This document shows positions 44,443-52,478 of a stretch of 55,848 bases of DNA, piece after piece. The notes beneath the pieces are model-generated. The model was given only the letters and a program-made list of their open reading frames with translations. It did no database searches and was not told the origin of the DNA. Every line of letters starts with the position of its first letter. The first letter of the stretch is position 1. Made by a program: the position numbers and the translations under genes. The stretch comes from an uncultured Bacteroidota bacterium (GTDB lineage Bacteria > Bacteroidota > Bacteroidia > Bacteroidales > UBA12481): positions 71,590 to 127,437 of the forward strand of contig CAINOB010000082.1 in the NCBI GenBank assembly GCA_903851365.1. The letters are read 5' to 3'.

Positions 44443-45023
44443 AACGGGAGCAGCTGACGTTTATAAACTTCGTTAAGAATTTGAGCTAAACAACCGTAAA
44501 TAGCTGAAAGGCCGCAAACAATTCCTTCGTATCCGGCTACCGTTTTAATGCCTTTGTTTCCAGTGAAATCGGCAATGGCCAGCAGAAAGAACAGAATGAC
44601 CAGCGTTCCGAAAACCACTTGCAGAGTGCGGTTCAGTTTAAGCGTTCCGATAAACATGCCGCCGGTAAAAATACCCCATAAAAGAAGGTACCATCCCATG
44701 GCGGTTTCAGTTGTTTTCAGGTCGGCACCTATTCCGGTTTTTGGGAGTAACAATATCGTTACCAATGATATCCAAAAGAACCCATAAGCGGTGAAAGCGG
44801 TGGCGCCAAAAGTGTTGTTCTTTTTCCATTCCTGAGTGCCGGCGATGACTTGTGCCAATCCGCCGACAAATAATCCCATCCCGATAATCATTGAGTTGAG
44901 TTCATACAATCCTGCATTGTGCAGGTTGAGAAATACGGTGGTCATGCCGAAGCCGAGCAATCCGAGAGGTGCCGGATTACCGGTGGTGTCCTTGATAGTC
45001 ATCACATTTCCATGGGTTTCCAT
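44439..45023 (-). CDS. satP: Acetate/succinate transporter SatP (GPR1/FUN34/YaaH family)
   Basis: 194 residues, six membrane helices. The family signature NPAPLGLLGFGMTT lies at residues 16-29. Family members carry acetate and related short-chain acids with protons. In this operon, acetate could follow from oxidation of the acetaldehyde released by ethanolamine ammonia-lyase. 24 bp after the outer-membrane protein gene, overlapping the binding-protein gene by four bases. Confidence 0.9.
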   Translation of the reverse strand: METHGNVMTIKDTTGNPAPLGLLGFGMTTVFLNLHNAGLYELNSMIIGMGLFVGGLAQVIAGTQEWKKNNTFGATAFTAYGFFWISLVTILLLPKTGIGADLKTTETAMGWYLLLWGIFTGGMFIGTLKLNRTLQVVFGTLVILFFLLAIADFTGNKGIKTVAGYEGIVCGLSAIYGCLAQILNEVYKRQLLPL

Positions 45024-45047
45024 AAATTGTAATCGATTATTTGTTAA

Positions 45048-45851
45048 TTAGTTAGATGCTTCTTGTCCTTTATCCTTCTTGTTTGGAAGGTTCCAGGGGC
45101 GCAGGCTATAGGAGGCTGAGATTCTGGCTTCATGGATATCTGGTCCGAGACCAGGCTTAAAAAATGGGGTAAGGGAATAAGATGCAGAGAGTCCATAACC
45201 CAGCTTTTTTAGAAGCAGTGTGGCATTGACCCCGAATTTCACTGTGCTGGGATTAAACTTCCTGAATTCATCTGATCTGATGATTTCCTTTATCTTGTCT
45301 TCGCCGACCATATATTTCATTTTGTAGCGTGCGGTGAGGTTAAGGTCCATATATCCGCCGGCAGTGAATTTCACATTTTCACCCAGTGCAATATTGAGAT
45401 CCACCGGAAAATAAAATGAAGTGGTAATAATTTTACTCTTTCCATACCCGAAGAAAGTGTTTACGTAATTATGGGTGATGTCAGGATCGATCATATAGGT
45501 AACTACATCATCTGCCGATTTTCCGAATATCAGGTTATTGGCGAGACGGTATTTCAGCACTGAGAATCCGGCACCCAGGCTCAAATAATTTTTCTCGGTT
45601 CCGAAAGTAATAAGGTCGAAGGAGCCTCTCATGCCGAAGACATCGAGCAGGCCTGATCCGAATCCATTGATGGAAGTTTTAAAATCACCGGCATCGGGTC
45701 CAAGGAAAAAGTCGTAGGAAGCCTGACTATCGAGCCGGATGTTTTTCAGATACTTAACAGAAACTTTATTTTGAGCGATGGTTTGGAAACAGGTTCCTGC
45801 CATGCTGATAAAGGCAATAAAGAGGATGATGAACTTTTTTGAATAACTCAT
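45048..45851 (-). CDS. Outer-membrane beta-barrel protein of unknown function
   Basis: Start at ATG 45851 (MSYSKKFIILFIAFISMAG signal); the longer open frame is a shadow of the divergent gene. About 267 residues of alternating strands (YLSLGAGFSVLKYRLANNLI, IITTSFYFPVDLNIALG, KFTAGGYMDLNLTARYKMKY) that suggest an 8-10-stranded barrel. First gene of the EutBC operon. Could let ethanolamine in or assemble the system at the envelope; no specific family recognised. Confidence 0.7.
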   Translation of the reverse strand: MSYSKKFIILFIAFISMAGTCFQTIAQNKVSVKYLKNIRLDSQASYDFFLGPDAGDFKTSINGFGSGLLDVFGMRGSFDLITFGTEKNYLSLGAGFSVLKYRLANNLIFGKSADDVVTYMIDPDITHNYVNTFFGYGKSKIITTSFYFPVDLNIALGENVKFTAGGYMDLNLTARYKMKYMVGEDKIKEIIRSDEFRKFNPSTVKFGVNATLLLKKLGYGLSASYSLTPFFKPGLGPDIHEARISASYSLRPWNLPNKKDKGQEASN

Positions 45852-45924
45852 TTTTATGTCTGTTTGGTTTTTAAAGATAGGAAAATCGTGGAAATCCGTA
45901 TTTTCGGGGGAAATCCGGATCAAA

Positions 45925-46947
45925 ATGAATTCAAAAGAAAGAGTACTCACCACCTTTGGCCATCGTGCACCCGACAAAGTTCCGCGCTGGTGCGGATCGT
46001 CACCCGAGTTCTGGGAAAAATCCAAAAAGTTTCTACATCTGGATGACGAAGGTCTGCGCATACGTTTTGGCGATGATTTTCGCAGGATTACCGCACCCTA
46101 TCTGGATAAACACGGATTGGAAGTTGCGCCGTTCGGAATAGAACGGGGAGGTGTCGGATACGGTATGGCGCTTAGCCACCCGCTGGCGGAGGCTAATATC
46201 GAGGAGATGAAAGCATATCCCTGGCCCGATCCGAATCAGGTTGACCTTTCAAAGTTGAGGGCTCAAGCCTCAGTTTACAAGGATGATTATGCAATATTGG
46301 GTGGCGACTGGTCGCCATTCTGGCACGATGTGATCGATATGGTAGGGATGGAGAACCTGTTTATCCGGATGTTCACGGAGCCCGATTGGGCACATACTAT
46401 TTATGATCTGGTGTTTAATTACTATTATGCTGTTAATGAGCGCATTTTTGCCGAGGTAGGCGATCTGATCGATATCTTTTTTATTGGAAACGACCTGGGC
46501 AGCAACAATGGAGCATTGATCGGAACCGACCTTTTCGGGGAGTACATACAGCCGAAATTCAAGAAAATGGCCGATCTGGGCCACGCTTATGGAAGTCAGG
46601 TGTTACTGCATTGCTGCGGTGGTTTTCGTGAGTTGATGCCTCAGATAATCGAAGCCGGAATCGATGGTGTACATGCTATTCAGCCATCGTGTTACGGTAT
46701 GGAATTACATGGATTGAAAAAGGATTTTGGCGAAAAGCTGTTGTTCAACGGCTGCATTGATTCACAACATGTGGTGATCGATGGTATGCCTGACTACGTA
46801 AAACAGGAAACCCGTAAAACGCTGGAAATCATGATGCCGGGCGGAGGTTTTATTGCTGGCGCGAGTCACGATTTCCTGCTGGAGGAAACACCGACCGAGA
46901 ATGTTCTGGCGATGTTTGACACCATCGAGGAGTACGGAAGATATTAG
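45925..46947 (+). CDS. Uroporphyrinogen decarboxylase (URO-D)-family methyltransferase-like protein
   Basis: Start at ATG 45925 (MNSKERVLTTFGHRAPDKVP, a typical opening for the family). 340 residues. The TIM-barrel family includes HemE and the corrinoid:coenzyme M methyltransferases MtaA/MtbA. Here LLHCCGGFRELMP and LLFNGCIDSQHV supply His and Cys residues in the places used for zinc in the methyltransferase branch, and the N-terminal HemE signature is missing. So a corrinoid-linked methyl transfer role is more likely than haem synthesis. Divergent from the EutBC operon with 73 bp between starts. Stop codon opens the 46946 heptamer array. Confidence 0.78.
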   Translation: MNSKERVLTTFGHRAPDKVPRWCGSSPEFWEKSKKFLHLDDEGLRIRFGDDFRRITAPYLDKHGLEVAPFGIERGGVGYGMALSHPLAEANIEEMKAYPWPDPNQVDLSKLRAQASVYKDDYAILGGDWSPFWHDVIDMVGMENLFIRMFTEPDWAHTIYDLVFNYYYAVNERIFAEVGDLIDIFFIGNDLGSNNGALIGTDLFGEYIQPKFKKMADLGHAYGSQVLLHCCGGFRELMPQIIEAGIDGVHAIQPSCYGMELHGLKKDFGEKLLFNGCIDSQHVVIDGMPDYVKQETRKTLEIMMPGGGFIAGASHDFLLEETPTENVLAMFDTIEEYGRY

Positions 46948-46980
46948 TCTGCAGTAGGCAGTTGGTAGTCTGCAGTCTAC
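46946..46980. repeat. Heptamer tandem array carrying both stop codons of convergent genes
   Basis: Five 7-bp units: AGTCTGC, AGTAGGC, AGTTGGT, AGTCTGC, AGTCTAC. The TAG of the URO-D-like gene is 46945-46947; the TAG of the opposite gene is 46979-46977. Both lie at the array's edges. Confidence 0.8.
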
Positions 46981-48194
46981 CTCCCTAATAATAAAAATAT
47001 TCCGGTGCAATATTCAACGGGCATGGTGGTAATGCTGTCAGGTTTTGTGTTGTTTTCCATGACCGGGGTTGAGAATATTACCAGCGGGGTATGATAATTG
47101 GTATAGTAGTCGGACGATGCGGTGAAGTAAATCAATGATTCATCAGCTGAATACTGTGCACCATGGCCTAACCCTTTGTAAGAACCGACGGTCATTGTTT
47201 CGCCGTTAATGATTTGAAACTTCCACACAGGATTTGCGGCCATATCGAAAATCCCCATACCCGAACCTCTCCAGATCTTGAACATCTGGTCGGATTTAGA
47301 CGATATTTGGCCGGGGTTGAAAACATTTCCGTAATCATCGACCTTCATCACGGTATATGGATGGGCAGTCAAATCAATCCGCTCCAGTACTCCACTGGAC
47401 AGAATTAAATATTTTCCGTCTGATGTGACATTGGATATCCGGCTAGGGGTTTGTGCAACCCGTTCATAGGAGCCTGGCACTCCAACAGTGTATCTTGCAA
47501 CGAATGAATAATCAACATGATAAACGCCCCAATCGGTGCCATATCCATAAATCGTGCAATAAATATACTTGTTATCGGGCGACAGGGTAAAAGCACCACC
47601 AAGAGACCCGCCTTCAGTATCGCTTCCTAATTCGGGCTGAGCGAGTACAAAACTTGAAGGATCGCCCGAAAGTTCAATTTTCTCGGTCTTCGAATTGTAA
47701 ATAGCCAGCTGGCCGATATGAAAATCGTCATAAGGATTATCCGTATTCAGGACTGCCATATAGGCTATACGGCCATCACTGAAAACAGCCGGCCTCTCGG
47801 AGGATACAGCGTAATAGTAATCCTTGGGTGCCGAGGGAATGGGCACCATTTTAACAGTCTTGAGGTTTGATTCATCCATATAAGCTATGCCCGACTCGCC
47901 CTCAAGAAGCTGTGGACGGTCGACGCTAAAAGCTATCCGTCCATTGTTATAATCCATATATTCCAGGGAAAAAGCCCAGGGATGATATTTTGTGATCATC
48001 TCAAAGGAAGGACCTGGTTTGGCATTTTGCATGGTATACAAGCCCTCGGCAAGTCCGGTAGTTTTATCACCATAACAGCCAACTAAAAATTTACTTTCCT
48101 TGGAGGAGGATCCATAATCCTTTCCGCAGGAATATGTCAGGATTACAACAAAAATTAGGGCCACAGCAATACATAGGATTTTTATTGTTTTCAT
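46977..48194 (-). CDS. Lipoprotein with beta-propeller-like repeats
   Basis: Start at ATG 48194 (MKTIKILCIAVALIFVV). About 405 residues; lipobox TYSC. Repeated strand patterns (GRIAYMAVLNTDNPYDDFHI, LSPDNKYIYCTIYGYGTDWG, SDGKYLILSSGVLERIDL, YSADESLIYFTASSDYY) suggest a TolB/YncE-like propeller. No catalytic motif. Possible surface ligand-binding or signalling protein. Its stop is within a heptamer array. Function unknown. Confidence 0.75.
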   Translation of the reverse strand: MKTIKILCIAVALIFVVILTYSCGKDYGSSSKESKFLVGCYGDKTTGLAEGLYTMQNAKPGPSFEMITKYHPWAFSLEYMDYNNGRIAFSVDRPQLLEGESGIAYMDESNLKTVKMVPIPSAPKDYYYAVSSERPAVFSDGRIAYMAVLNTDNPYDDFHIGQLAIYNSKTEKIELSGDPSSFVLAQPELGSDTEGGSLGGAFTLSPDNKYIYCTIYGYGTDWGVYHVDYSFVARYTVGVPGSYERVAQTPSRISNVTSDGKYLILSSGVLERIDLTAHPYTVMKVDDYGNVFNPGQISSKSDQMFKIWRGSGMGIFDMAANPVWKFQIINGETMTVGSYKGLGHGAQYSADESLIYFTASSDYYTNYHTPLVIFSTPVMENNTKPDSITTMPVEYCTGIFLLLGR

Positions 48195-48229
48195 AATCAC
48201 AATGTGTTGGTTAATAGGTTCTAGCTAAC

Positions 48230-48237
48230 CAAATATA
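48230..48237 (-). promoter_or_regulatory. -7 box of promoter for the propeller lipoprotein
   Basis: TATATTTG on the minus strand, an exact TAnnTTTG match, 36 bp before the ATG. A TTTG lies about 15 bp further up, shorter than the usual spacing. Confidence 0.45.
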
Positions 48238-48309
48238 CAAAATATTTAAAAACAAAATGGACTAATTCTGCCCCTGCCTTTTATCATGTATCAAAGTTTA
48301 AGAATGGCG

Positions 48310-48317
48310 TAACTTTG
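48310..48317 (+). promoter_or_regulatory. -7 box of promoter for the thioesterase gene
   Basis: TAACTTTG, an exact TAnnTTTG match, 22 bp before the ATG at 48340. A -33 box is not evident. Confidence 0.45.
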
Positions 48318-48339
48318 CCCACTCTAAAAAGTTATAATA

Positions 48340-48810
48340 ATGGAAACTCGCAAAATTAAACCAGTTGAGGCCGTTTCTATGCGGCTGGTGAAGGGTGAGG
48401 ATCTGAATCATCATGGTACCTTATTTGCCGGACGTACAGCCGAATGGTTCGTGGAATCAGGGTTTGTCGCTGCAGCTAACCTTATCAATCCCAAAAACGT
48501 TGTTTGCCTGCAGATACACGGGATGTACTTTTCGGCGCCTGCAAAACCAGGTGAGGTGCTGAAATTTACTTCCAAGATTATCTGTGCCGGACGCAGTAGC
48601 ATCATGGCCTATATTACCGTTACAAAAATGAATGATAACAAAAATCTCGTCAGCGGTTTTGTTACTTATATTCACGTTGATGAAAATACCCGGCCGGCAC
48701 CGCACGGAATCGAGATAATTCCTGAATCCGAGGAGGATATTCAGCTGAATGAGCTGGCACAATGCGTGAAGAATCAGCGCAGTGATATTGAGAGCTGGAA
48801 CTCTAAATAA
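48340..48810 (+). CDS. Hotdog-fold acyl-CoA thioesterase
   Basis: 156 residues. Hotdog fold of the YciA/BFIT type: DLNHHGTLFAGRTAEWFVES holds the conserved Asn-His-x-Gly-x-x-x-Gly-Gly-like region (second Gly replaced by Arg), followed by FSAPAKPGEVLKFTSKI, AGRSSIMAYITVTK and the VDENTRPAPHGI tail. Hydrolyses acyl-CoA to acid and CoA in the cytoplasm; chain length unknown. Single gene; the stop codon TAA merges into an octamer array. Confidence 0.88.
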   Translation: METRKIKPVEAVSMRLVKGEDLNHHGTLFAGRTAEWFVESGFVAAANLINPKNVVCLQIHGMYFSAPAKPGEVLKFTSKIICAGRSSIMAYITVTKMNDNKNLVSGFVTYIHVDENTRPAPHGIEIIPESEEDIQLNELAQCVKNQRSDIESWNSK

Positions 48811-49038
48811 GGCAAAAGGGCAGGAGGGCAAGAAGGCAAAAAGGAAAGGCGTAAGCCACAAGTGAAGGCTCCAGGCTCAAGTGGAGTGCCGCGGTTTGGG
48901 ACCGGGTTCCCGCTTCCGCGGGAATGATAACTCCATCGATGGCGCCGAACTTTGTGACCCGTAAATTTTTGATCCTGAAACTTTCTACTTATTTTTTGAA
49001 CTTTACTTTTTGCCTTCTTGCCGTTTTGCCCTCTTGCC
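48809..49038. repeat. Two opposed octamer arrays with an enclosed palindrome
   Basis: Left: AAGGCAAA, AGGGCAGG, AGGGCAAG, AAGGCAAA, AAGGAAAG (48809-48848). Right, opposed: TTTTTGCC, TTCTTGCC, GTTTTGCC, CTCTTGCC (49007-49038), preceded by CTTTAC. Within is TTCCCGC-TTCC-GCGGGAA (48907-48924), a REP-like hairpin. No gene in this 270-bp gap. Same overall layout as at 36475-36631. Confidence 0.8.
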
Positions 49039-49078
49039 ATTGATGCAATTATCGTTCGAACCCGAAAAATGATTGAAT

Positions 49079-50569
49079 ATGAAGAACCTAACCCTATTTT
49101 CGCTTCTTTTTCTGCTGCTGGCCTGTAACAAGCCAGTCCCCGGTGAAATACGTGAAATCCCGGTACTTCCAAAGCCCCAGTCGGTCAGTTTTTATAAGGG
49201 CGATTTCATAATGAGCCATGATGCCACACTGAAATTTGATCAGTCGGATATCAAGGTAAAGGAAATTGCTGATCAGGTGACCGCGTTTGTTGGCAAATTG
49301 AGTATTCCTGAAAAAGGGAAAGGCAATATCGAACTGACCATTGATAATCAGGCAGATATGAAACCGTCAGGATACCAGATCAAAGTGCGCCGGAATAAAA
49401 TCAGGATAACAGCAAAGAATGCTGATGGGCTATTTTATGGTTTTCAAACGCTGAAACAGCTGATACCTAGCGATGGGAGCGGCAAGGTACCCTTCTTGGA
49501 TATGACTGATTTTCCTGCTTTCGGTTGGCGCGGTCTGATGCTGGATTGCAGCCGGACGTTTTTGCCGAAGGATTATGTGCTGAAGTATATCGACCGGCTG
49601 GCGGCGATCAAGATGAATATTTTGCACCTGCACCTCACGGATGATCAGGGTTGGCGGATCGAGATTAAAAAATACCCCGAGCTGACCAGGATTTGTTCCA
49701 ATTTCGATCCGAAATATGCTGGTGAGGTAAACGGATTTTATACTCAGGAAGATATCCGGGAGATTGTTGCCTATGCAGCAAAGAATTTCATAACCGTGGT
49801 TCCGGAAATCGAAATGCCGGGGCATTCTACTGAAATCTTTGCCGCCTATCCCCAGTTTTCCTGCTCCGGCAAAAAATCAGCGATCTTTCCATTTTTTAAG
49901 GGTCCGGGAGTAACGGAAGATATCCTTTGTGCTGGAAACGATTCGGTTTTTACTTTTATGGAAGATGTTCTCAGTGAGGTGATAGCATTGTTTCCATCGG
50001 AATACATACATATTGGTGGTGATGAAGCTCCCAAGGCTGCCTGGAAAAAGTGCAGCAAATGCCAGAATCGCATCAAAAAAGAAGGACTGAAGGACGAAGC
50101 GGAACTGCAGAGCTATTTTATCCGTCGGATCGAAAAATTCATCAATTCGAAAGGGCGTAAACTAATTGGCTGGGATGAAATTTTAGAGGGAGGCCTGGCA
50201 GAAAATGCTGCAGTAATGTCGTGGCGCGGCGTTCAGGGGGGAATTGAGGCAGCCCGTCAGGGCCATTGTGTAGTGATGTCACCAACTTCGCACTGTTATT
50301 TTGATTATTCCTATGTAACAACCTCAGCAGAAAAGGTATATTCGTATCATCCTGTGCCAAATGAATTATCGGTCAGCCAAACGAAACTTGTTCTGGGTGC
50401 CCAGGCAAATATGTGGACGCACATTGCCCGTACCGAAGAAACGATCGATGCTCAGATATTTCCACGGCTGTACGCTCTGGCAGAGGTATTATGGACAAAT
50501 CCGGTAACGCGTGATTACCCGGATCTGGAGAAAAGAATATCAAAATTAAGAGGTTATGAAAATCATTAA
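49079..50569 (+). CDS. GH20 beta-N-acetylhexosaminidase, lipoprotein
   Basis: Start at ATG 49079 (MKNLTLFSLLFLLLAC, lipobox Cys 16); the in-frame TTG at 49073 is not needed. 496 residues. GH20b N-domain (about 20-140), then the TIM barrel with FGWRGLMLDCSR, MNILHLHLTDDQGWRIE, EIEMPGHS, and the catalytic pair Asp 315-Glu 316 in HIGGDEAPK. Removes terminal GlcNAc or GalNAc from glycans by substrate-assisted catalysis in the periplasm or at the cell surface. First of four genes read in the same direction. Confidence 0.93.
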   Translation: MKNLTLFSLLFLLLACNKPVPGEIREIPVLPKPQSVSFYKGDFIMSHDATLKFDQSDIKVKEIADQVTAFVGKLSIPEKGKGNIELTIDNQADMKPSGYQIKVRRNKIRITAKNADGLFYGFQTLKQLIPSDGSGKVPFLDMTDFPAFGWRGLMLDCSRTFLPKDYVLKYIDRLAAIKMNILHLHLTDDQGWRIEIKKYPELTRICSNFDPKYAGEVNGFYTQEDIREIVAYAAKNFITVVPEIEMPGHSTEIFAAYPQFSCSGKKSAIFPFFKGPGVTEDILCAGNDSVFTFMEDVLSEVIALFPSEYIHIGGDEAPKAAWKKCSKCQNRIKKEGLKDEAELQSYFIRRIEKFINSKGRKLIGWDEILEGGLAENAAVMSWRGVQGGIEAARQGHCVVMSPTSHCYFDYSYVTTSAEKVYSYHPVPNELSVSQTKLVLGAQANMWTHIARTEETIDAQIFPRLYALAEVLWTNPVTRDYPDLEKRISKLRGYENH

Positions 50570-51911
50570 CTGGGGATTCATTTTTGGCACGATGTTGCTG
50601 ATGTCGTTCGGTTATGATGGCGATACAATTAAACCCGATCGGCAATGGTCGCAGTACCGTGGCAATTTTGCATGCGGGATTCTGGATCATGCCAATCTTC
50701 CGGATAGCTGGAGCGTTCCGGAAGGTAAAAATATAAAATGGAAAGTCGGGATCCCGGGCCTGGGGTTATCCTGTCCCGTAATTTGGGGAGATAATCTTTT
50801 TATAACGACAGCTATCAGCAGTAAAGATACCACCAGGTTCAGAATTGGACTTTACGGGGATGTGGCTCCTGTTATGGATTCCTCGGAACATGAATGGAAA
50901 GTCTATTGCTACAATAAAGCCAATGGCAGCATTAAATGGGAAAGAACTGCCTGTAAAGGTGTTCCCAAAATCAGGCGTCACCCGAAATCAACCCATGCGA
51001 ATACTTCGATTGCCACGGATGGCAAGCATGTGGTGGCATTTTTCGGATCGGAAGGGTTGTATTGTTACGATATGCAGGGTGATTTGAAATGGAAAGCTGA
51101 TTTTGGGGTGCTGAAATCGGTTTTCTATCTGTTTATCGGGGCTGAATGGGAGTTTGCCAGTTCGCCGATACTCTATGATAATGTGGTGATTGTACAATGC
51201 GATGTATTTCAAAGCTCATTCGTTGCGGCGCTGGATGCAGAAACCGGCAAGGAGCTCTGGCGGGCTAACCGCGATGAGTTGCCCGGATGGTGCACTCCCA
51301 ATATCTATCTCGATAGGGGCAAGGCACGGGTGGCGGTAAATGGGTATAAACACCGTGGCGCCTATGATTTTAAAACCGGTGAGGAAATATGGAAAATGTC
51401 GGGTGGCGGGGATATTCCCATTCCAACTCCAATAGTCGGCGACAGCCTGATTTTCATGAACAGCGCTCATGGCGCATCTTACCCGATCATGGCGATCAGC
51501 AATGAAGCTAAAGGGGATATTACCCTGAAGGACCAGCAGACTTCCAGTGAATTCGTTAAATGGTACCTGCCTAAGGCGGGCTCCTATATGGCTACCATGC
51601 TCCTGTACAACAACTATCTGTATAATCTTAACTGGAACGGATCGGTCAACTGCTATGAGGCCCGCACCGGCAAAGAGGTGTATAAGAATAAGCTTGGCCA
51701 GTCGAAGAGCTTTACGGGTTCACCGGTAGCTTCGGATGGCAAAATTTATATTGTCGATGACGAGGGAACAGTCTATGTGTTTAAAGCTGGTCCGGAATTC
51801 AGCCTTCTTTCGACCAATCCGCTTGGGGATATTTGCATGACAACACCAGCCATTACTGATAACCTGATCTTTTTCAGGACCATGAAATTTTTAATCGCGG
51901 TTGGAAAATAG
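50556..51911 (+). CDS. PQQ-like beta-propeller protein
   Basis: 451 residues with PQQ-type blades (VYCYNKANGSIKWERT, VAALDAETGKELWRA, AYDFKTGEEIWKMSGGG, CYEARTGKEVYKNKLG). N-terminal hydrophobic signal. The opening DRQWSQYRGNFACGILDHAN is common in outer-membrane biogenesis-like or Verrucomicrobia/Planctomycetes-like PQQ proteins; quinone-binding Asp/Glu residues are not evident, so an enzyme function is doubtful. Overlaps the GH20 gene by 14 bp, hence translational coupling. Confidence 0.82.
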   Translation: MKIINWGFIFGTMLLMSFGYDGDTIKPDRQWSQYRGNFACGILDHANLPDSWSVPEGKNIKWKVGIPGLGLSCPVIWGDNLFITTAISSKDTTRFRIGLYGDVAPVMDSSEHEWKVYCYNKANGSIKWERTACKGVPKIRRHPKSTHANTSIATDGKHVVAFFGSEGLYCYDMQGDLKWKADFGVLKSVFYLFIGAEWEFASSPILYDNVVIVQCDVFQSSFVAALDAETGKELWRANRDELPGWCTPNIYLDRGKARVAVNGYKHRGAYDFKTGEEIWKMSGGGDIPIPTPIVGDSLIFMNSAHGASYPIMAISNEAKGDITLKDQQTSSEFVKWYLPKAGSYMATMLLYNNYLYNLNWNGSVNCYEARTGKEVYKNKLGQSKSFTGSPVASDGKIYIVDDEGTVYVFKAGPEFSLLSTNPLGDICMTTPAITDNLIFFRTMKFLIAVGK

Positions 51912-51940
51912 ATTAATCGCTTAAAATCAATCTGAAGAAT

Positions 51941-52456
51941 ATGAAAAAATTCAATGTTATCCTGATAGGCTTGTTGTTATCAATGAGTCAGGTTGGGATG
52001 TCGCAGGGTACGATCGACTGGAGCAAGTTCCAGAACCTGATCGGTCATTGGGTTGGCGAGGGTAACGGACAGCCAGGACAGGGCACCGGCGGATTCTCTT
52101 TTCAGGCTGACCTGGGTGGAAATATCCTGGTGCGCAAGAGCCATACTGAATTCCCGGCCACCTCGGCGAAGGCTGCATTCACGCATGATGACCTGATGGT
52201 AATCTATCCGGATTTTAACGGAGTGCCATCAAAGGCAATTTACTGGGATAATGAACGCCACACCATTGAGTATGCTTTAACTTTTACCGATAAGTCGGTT
52301 GTTTTTACCAGTGCCGCATCGCAGTACATGCCGCGTTTCAGGCTATCCTATGAAATGATCGATGCCACTACGATAAATACCAAATTTGAGATGGCGAATC
52401 CGGGTTCCCCTGAAGAATTCAAGATGTACCTCGAAGGTAAATCCAAGAAATTATAG
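51941..52456 (+). CDS. Secreted DUF1579-like small beta-barrel protein
   Basis: 171 residues. Signal peptide (MKKFNVILIGLLLSMSQVGM). LIGHWVGEGNGQPGQGTGGF and LGGNILVRKSHTEFP resemble the lipocalin-like DUF1579 and THAP4-type beta barrels. No catalytic residues known. It sits between the PQQ protein and GH31, with 29- and 22-bp gaps, so it belongs to the glycan operon, perhaps binding a product. Confidence 0.65.
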   Translation: MKKFNVILIGLLLSMSQVGMSQGTIDWSKFQNLIGHWVGEGNGQPGQGTGGFSFQADLGGNILVRKSHTEFPATSAKAAFTHDDLMVIYPDFNGVPSKAIYWDNERHTIEYALTFTDKSVVFTSAASQYMPRFRLSYEMIDATTINTKFEMANPGSPEEFKMYLEGKSKKL

Positions 52457-52478
52457 TCGAGACTGATAATCCAAAACC

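Noticed and set aside
45852-46061. Extended start of the outer-membrane protein before the EutBC operon
   Set aside because: The extension is antisense to the URO-D-like gene and lacks a signal peptide; ATG 45851 begins a good one.
49430-49825. 131-codon open frame on the minus strand
   Set aside because: Antisense to the GH20 barrel; no independent evidence.
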